From Clostridia bacterium (GTDB taxonomy: Bacteria; Bacillota; Clostridia; Saccharofermentanales; Saccharofermentanaceae), in assembly GCA_017881645.1 (NCBI GenBank), contig JADGQQ010000098.1, positions 1 to 10,532 on the forward strand: 10,532 nucleotides of DNA, read 5' to 3'. Under the pieces are notes generated by a model. The model searched no databases. It was not told where the DNA came from and saw only the letters and a program-made list of their open reading frames with translations. The translations under genes were made by a program, and so were the position numbers. Below, piece by piece: positions 7,057 through 10,532 of this stretch (positions are counted from its first letter, which is position 1; every line of letters begins with the position of its first letter).

Positions 7057-8247
7057 ATGATCGGGAGTCCAACCAAAAAAGTGCTTGAGGATCGGATTGC
7101 GAAGCTCTTTGACGCGCTTCGGACGTCAGGCAAACCGTACGACACGGCGGTCATCATCAGTAAGGTCAACCAGTACTATTTCACCGGAACCATGCAGGAT
7201 GCAATCCTCATACTCCGCAGAGAAGGCACCGTCGCTTTTTTTGTCAGAAAAAGTTATGATCGGGCCATTCTTGAATCACCTTTGGAAATAATCTACAAGA
7301 TAACATCCTACCGGGACATCCTGTCGGTTTTGCCGCAGGACTTCGGCATTACGTATCTTGAGACGGAAATTGTTCCGGTTGCGACATTGGAGCGGCTGCG
7401 GAAGCATTTTACATGCAGCGATATTCTTCCTCTCGACAAGATTATTTCCCGGATCAGATCGGTCAAATCAGAAGAAGAGCTGGAAATTATTACGGAGTCA
7501 GGCAGACAGCATCAATATGTATCGGAGAAAATCATACCCGGACTTCTCAGAGAAGGCATGAGCGAGATCGATTTTGCGGCGGAATTGTACTGCAGCATGC
7601 TGAAGCTCGGACATCACGGGGTATCCAGATTTTCGATGTTTCAGATGGAGATGATTATCGGCCAGGTTGGATTTGGCGAAAGTTCCATCTATCCGACGAA
7701 TTTTGACGGACCTGGAGGCATGCGCGGACTCAGCCCTGCAGTTCCGCTTCTTGGAAGCAGGGACCGGCATCTCAAACACGGTGACATCGTTTTTGCCGAT
7801 ATCGGTTATGGACTTATGGGGTATCACAGTGATAAAACGCAGGTTTATTCCTTTGGAAAAGCACCTGAGGCATATGTATCTGAAACACATAACGCATGTA
7901 AGTCGGTGCTCGAAAAAGCAGCCGGCCTTTTAATCGCGGGAAATATTCCTTCCGACATTTATCTGGAATCCATGAAAGATCTTCCTGCTTCGCTGTCGAA
8001 GAATTTCATGGGGTACGGGCAGGACGGAGTCAAGTTTTTAGGCCATGGCGTTGGTTTGTATATTGATGAGATGCCGGTGATTGCCAACGGGAATCCTATT
8101 CCGCTCGAGGAAAATATGGTCATTGCGCTGGAACCCAAATGCGGCATTACAGGCGTCGGTATGGTCGGCGTTGAAGAAACGTATGTTGTGAAAAAATCCG
8201 GGGCTGTTTGCCTTACGGGAGGCGCTCAGGAGATCATTATCGTTTGA
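7057..8247 (+). CDS. M24-family metallopeptidase (Xaa-Pro aminopeptidase-like)
   Basis: A 396-residue protein with the two-domain layout of M24B enzymes: an N-terminal creatinase-like domain (about 1-145) and a C-terminal pita-bread catalytic domain (about 150-390). All five metal ligands are recognisable: D248 in FADIG, D259 in HSDKT (the usual 11-residue spacing), H330 in LGHGVGL, E359 in ALEPK and E373 in VGVEE. It is probably a cytoplasmic dinuclear metal enzyme cleaving X-Pro bonds; no signal peptide or membrane segment is seen. Some M24 proteins are not peptidases (creatinase, DddP lyase), so the substrate is open. The ATG at 7057 has AAGAAGGTGG (7044-7053) before it. It starts 22 nt after the kinase stop, so it is likely cotranscribed with the copper genes, though no functional link is known to me. 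Its last 11 nt overlap the convergent gene. Confidence 0.92.
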   Translation: MIGSPTKKVLEDRIAKLFDALRTSGKPYDTAVIISKVNQYYFTGTMQDAILILRREGTVAFFVRKSYDRAILESPLEIIYKITSYRDILSVLPQDFGITYLETEIVPVATLERLRKHFTCSDILPLDKIISRIRSVKSEEELEIITESGRQHQYVSEKIIPGLLREGMSEIDFAAELYCSMLKLGHHGVSRFSMFQMEMIIGQVGFGESSIYPTNFDGPGGMRGLSPAVPLLGSRDRHLKHGDIVFADIGYGLMGYHSDKTQVYSFGKAPEAYVSETHNACKSVLEKAAGLLIAGNIPSDIYLESMKDLPASLSKNFMGYGQDGVKFLGHGVGLYIDEMPVIANGNPIPLEENMVIALEPKCGITGVGMVGVEETYVVKKSGAVCLTGGAQEIIIV

Positions 8248-9871
8248 AAGACGACTCTTCAGGACAGACACACTCCACATGTACTTTCCGGGTCATCTGC
8301 GGCTTGTGATAATAATATCCCTGGAGCAGATTCACGCCGATTTCCTTACAGGTGTTTGCGACTTCAAGTGTTTCGACGCCTTCGGCCAGGGTCGTAATTT
8401 GATTTTCCCTGCAAAAGTATACAATGCTTTTTACCAAGCTCTTATAGACGTTGCTGGAACCGATTTTCATAATAATTGATTTATCAATCTTGATAAGATC
8501 AATGGGCATCTCGGCAACGTACTGATATGAAGAATAGCCGGTCCCAAAGTCATCTACCGCGATCGTGACGCCATGTTCGCTCAGAAGAATAAGATACCGG
8601 AGAATGTCATCCACTTTGACAAGGATACGTTCTGTAATTTCAATCTGAAATTTGCCGGGGGCAATACCGCTTGCATCAATCTTCCGCAGGAAGTTATGAA
8701 TATTCTTGTCTGTAAAGTCTTTCGCCGAGAAATTGATAGAAGCCGAGAAGTTTTCGAGTTCCTGCGTCTTAAGAAAGAAAATTGCTTCATCGGTCATAAA
8801 ACTGGTCAGTTCATGAATCAGTTCCGTCTTCTCGATGATGGGTACGAATGTGTTGGGATAAATACTTGTGTCATCGGCTTTCAGCCATCTGGCCAAAAGT
8901 TCGGCACCCTGCACCTGATCGGATGCAGCGCTGTAAATATACTGATAGGCGGATTGGATATCACGGTTTGACAATGCCGAAGAGAAGCTGCTGGCTACGT
9001 CAACGACGCTCTTGTAGTGACATTCCAAATGTGAGTCAAATACATTCGACTTCAATTCGTTATCGGAAGCATACCGCAATGCTATCAGTGCTTTGCGGAC
9101 GGTCTCGAGGATGGGGGTTGCTTCGTCGTGTTTTGCAATTCCTATCTCCAGCTCGATATAAATCGGAATGCTGCGGACAAGAAGAATTGATTCGTCGAGT
9201 TCGTTTATGGCGTTTATGACATCGTCAACACTTGCTCCGCCGGCGCTGTCTCGAATTCGGATGACAAATTCCATTCCGGCATACCGGTAGATTTCTGTGT
9301 TTTCAAATTTGGAGAGTGCTTCTTTCAACTTGTCTGCAAAATTGGTCACGATCTGATTTCCGAAAGTATAGCCGAAAAAGCTGAGGGTTTCTTCGTAGTT
9401 CTTCACCGATACAACCACGATCGTACGCTGCGCCGGATCCTTTACGTCTTCCCGCTTAATGGCTTCCAGATTTTTCAGATTCGTAATGTTGTCGTGGGTG
9501 AGCAAATTCGTGATGAAATGGTTGTTCTTCCGGCTGCTGTCCGAAAAATAACCAATAATCAGTGCGATAACAGAAAAAATGAATAACCGGATCATCCAGT
9601 TGTTGCTGATTCCACCGTAGAAAGTATTCTCGTGAAGCATGTAGTTTACGGAGGGGCCGATGAGGAGGCCGCCGAAAAGCGCCTGAATCAGACCAAGACG
9701 TTTTCCAAAACTGGCAGAGACAAGTGCTATGATGACATACATCAGATTTGCGTAGACACTTGGAGTTCCTCCTGTAATATATACGAGAAGGGCAATGAAA
9801 ACCGTTGCCGCAAAGGATACAGCCAGGATCAGTCTTTGTCTATTTGTTAAATGCAATAATTTTTCTTTCAT
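8237..9871 (-). CDS. Membrane protein with degenerate GGDEF and intact EAL domain, likely c-di-GMP phosphodiesterase
   Basis: A 544-residue protein. The N-terminus (about 12-110) has four or so hydrophobic segments, so it is membrane-anchored. A GGDEF-like domain (about 125-280) carries AGMEF (198-202) in place of GGDEF, so it should not make c-di-GMP; it may be regulatory. The EAL domain (about 295-530) keeps the catalytic pattern: E324 (GAELLARW instead of EALLRW), N in SINFS, E in ITE, D440-D441 in VDDFGTGYSS, K in IKIDKS, E497 and E500 in AEGVE, and Q in LLQGYYYHKP. It is therefore expected to hydrolyse c-di-GMP to pGpG. The first in-frame ATG (9937) has no ribosome binding site; the ATG at 9871 has AGAGG 8 nt upstream and directly precedes the first membrane segment, so it is preferred. 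The gene runs against the copper operon and overlaps its last gene by 11 bp. Confidence 0.93.
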   Translation of the reverse strand: MKEKLLHLTNRQRLILAVSFAATVFIALLVYITGGTPSVYANLMYVIIALVSASFGKRLGLIQALFGGLLIGPSVNYMLHENTFYGGISNNWMIRLFIFSVIALIIGYFSDSSRKNNHFITNLLTHDNITNLKNLEAIKREDVKDPAQRTIVVVSVKNYEETLSFFGYTFGNQIVTNFADKLKEALSKFENTEIYRYAGMEFVIRIRDSAGGASVDDVINAINELDESILLVRSIPIYIELEIGIAKHDEATPILETVRKALIALRYASDNELKSNVFDSHLECHYKSVVDVASSFSSALSNRDIQSAYQYIYSAASDQVQGAELLARWLKADDTSIYPNTFVPIIEKTELIHELTSFMTDEAIFFLKTQELENFSASINFSAKDFTDKNIHNFLRKIDASGIAPGKFQIEITERILVKVDDILRYLILLSEHGVTIAVDDFGTGYSSYQYVAEMPIDLIKIDKSIIMKIGSSNVYKSLVKSIVYFCRENQITTLAEGVETLEVANTCKEIGVNLLQGYYYHKPQMTRKVHVECVCPEESSFKR

Positions 9872-9879
9872 CAAAAGAT

Positions 9880-9884
9880 CCTCT
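9880..9884 (-). promoter_or_regulatory. Ribosome binding site deciding the GGDEF/EAL gene start
   Basis: On the minus strand AGAGG lies 8 nt before the ATG whose first base is 9871. The alternative ATG at 9937 follows an AT-rich run with no purine-rich site. Confidence 0.65.
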
Positions 9885-9951
9885 TGATCAATACCTGCGG
9901 CATGCTGAAAATGGAAGATTACAGAATTTGTTCTCATCAGTTATTAACACT

Positions 9952-9979
9952 ATTTTAACATCACATCCGACATTTGTAA
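9952..9979 (-). promoter_or_regulatory. Candidate promoter for the GGDEF/EAL gene
   Basis: On the minus strand TTACAA (plus 9974-9979) and TAAAAT (plus 9952-9957) are separated by 16 nt. The -10 is good (5 of 6) and the -35 is weak (3 of 6). The leader to the ATG at 9871 would be roughly 75 nt. Confidence 0.35.
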
Positions 9980-9982
9980 TCA

Positions 9983-10017
9983 TCAAATTTTGAAGATTCA
10001 AATTAGCAGTTCAAATT
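9983..10017. repeat. Three TCAAATT repeats in the divergent spacer
   Basis: TCAAATT occurs at 9983-9989, 9998-10004 and 10011-10017, spaced 15 and 13 bp. The first is part of the palindrome TCAAATTTTGA (9983-9993), and TTTGAAGATTCAAA (9989-10002) is a second perfect inverted repeat. They lie just upstream of the candidate minus-strand -35, a usual place for a regulator site. The area is very AT-rich, so chance is not excluded. Confidence 0.4.
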
Positions 10018-10049
10018 AACTTTTCGATAATTTGCTTTTGCTTATGGAG

Positions 10050-10055
10050 TATAAT
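10050..10055 (+). promoter_or_regulatory. Candidate -10 box for the zinc-ribbon gene
   Basis: A perfect TATAAT lies about 44 nt before the ATG at 10099. At 17 nt spacing the -35 position (10027-10032, ATAATT) does not match consensus, so the promoter is weak, activated, or misplaced. Confidence 0.4.
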
Positions 10056-10085
10056 ATGCCTAATATAGTCAGATAATAAATGTGT

Positions 10086-10093
10086 GGGGGTGA
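10086..10093 (+). promoter_or_regulatory. Strong ribosome binding site of the zinc-ribbon gene
   Basis: GGGGGTGA, followed by T, closely resembles the full anti-Shine-Dalgarno complement GGAGGTGAT and ends 5 nt before the ATG at 10099. It is one of the strongest sites in the window. Confidence 0.75.
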
Positions 10094-10098
10094 TTCAC

Positions 10099-10532
10099 AT
10101 GGAAATCGAAGTCATCAACTGTCCGCAATGCGGAGGCGCCCTGGAAGAAGTGACGAAGTCCGGATTCTATGCATGTCCTTACTGCAAAAGCAAAATGAAG
10201 GTGACGTTTACCGAGCCGGACCCGAATCTGCGGCCCGATGGACGAACGACGGTTTTCGACAGCAACACCGGAAATGAATTGTGTTATATCAAGCTGGCGC
10301 GCGGTTGGACAGCCACGGGTTCGATCGTCCACGAGATGCAAAGTGCGAACTGGCCATTTTCGATGCATATTCATGCAACGTCCCAAGATGGTACGGCACT
10401 TCTTTATTACCGTTCCGGCGCGTCCTATAAAGAGGTGATTGCCAGTAATGTGATGCGTCACATAGAGGGCGGATTTGATCAGACCGAAAAAATGCCGATG
10501 CGAAGACTGCAGTCTGCGGCTCTTTATGCGGA
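10099..10532 (+). CDS. Zinc-ribbon domain protein, 3' end cut by the window
   Basis: An open frame of 144 codons runs from the ATG at 10099 to the window edge with no stop; the rest of the gene lies beyond. The N-terminus is a zinc ribbon with two paired-Cys knuckles, CPQC (C8, C11) and CPYC (C26, C29), with 14 residues between the pairs. A soluble region follows, with no signal peptide or membrane segment so far; it includes the segments GNELCYIKLARGW and WPFSMHIHATSQDG and is rich in aromatic residues and beta-like patterning. I do not recognise this second part and assign no function. A strong ribosome binding site and an upstream TATAAT support it as a real gene with its own promoter, divergent from the EAL gene. 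Long antisense frames over it are shadows. Confidence 0.8.
   Translation, partial: MEIEVINCPQCGGALEEVTKSGFYACPYCKSKMKVTFTEPDPNLRPDGRTTVFDSNTGNELCYIKLARGWTATGSIVHEMQSANWPFSMHIHATSQDGTALLYYRSGASYKEVIASNVMRHIEGGFDQTEKMPMRRLQSAALYA

Noticed and set aside
8230..8300. Intrinsic terminator at the convergent junction
   Set aside because: No GC-rich hairpin followed by a T-run on either strand.
9872..9937. N-terminal extension of the EAL protein to the ATG at 9937
   Set aside because: No ribosome binding site there; the candidate promoter at 9952-9979 and a good RBS before 9871 favour the shorter form.
10069..10461. Minus-strand ORF opposite the zinc-ribbon gene
   Set aside because: The plus-strand frame has a strong RBS, an upstream TATAAT and a clear zinc ribbon; the antisense product has no recognisable motif.

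Overview
The window looks like part of the chromosome of a Gram-positive, probably anaerobic bacterium of the Bacillota (Clostridia-like). This is inferred from strong purine-rich Shine-Dalgarno sites, moderate GC in the genes with AT-rich spacers, the style of the proteins, and a copper module of a type I associate with clostridial genomes. No rRNA, tRNA or taxon-specific marker is present, so the placement is tentative. I saw no insertion sequence, CRISPR array or convincing intrinsic terminator.

Layout. Positions 1-601 are an AT-rich stretch with no convincing gene. It holds one reading frame broken only by three TGA codons, which ends in a Cys/His-rich short ORF. From 602 to 8247 five plus-strand genes lie close together: (1) a fusion of an HMA metal-binding domain, a DsbD/TauE-like membrane domain and two cupredoxins; (2) a CopA-type Cu+ P1B-ATPase; (3) an OmpR-family response regulator; (4) its sensor histidine kinase, overlapping the regulator by an ATGA; and (5) an M24-family metallopeptidase 22 nt further on. 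A minus-strand gene (8237-9871) encodes a membrane protein with a degenerate GGDEF domain and an intact-looking EAL domain. Its 3' end overlaps the end of the peptidase gene by 11 bp, tail to tail. A divergent AT-rich spacer (9872-10098) holds candidate promoters in both directions and three copies of TCAAATT. The window ends inside a plus-strand zinc-ribbon protein gene (10099 onward), cut by the window edge.

How the genes may work together. The first four genes form a plausible self-contained copper homeostasis and signalling module. CopA pumps Cu+ out of the cytoplasm. The fusion protein has a cytoplasmic-type CxxC HMA domain and, if the seven membrane segments counted by eye are right, two cupredoxin domains on the outer face, so it could receive, buffer or hand on copper across the membrane. 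The two-component pair takes the place of the usual CsoR or CopY repressor, and the kinase's extracytoplasmic loop has a Met/His/Cys cluster that could bind metal. The role of the M24 peptidase in this cluster is unknown. The c-di-GMP phosphodiesterase-like gene and the zinc-ribbon gene appear to be separate transcription units.
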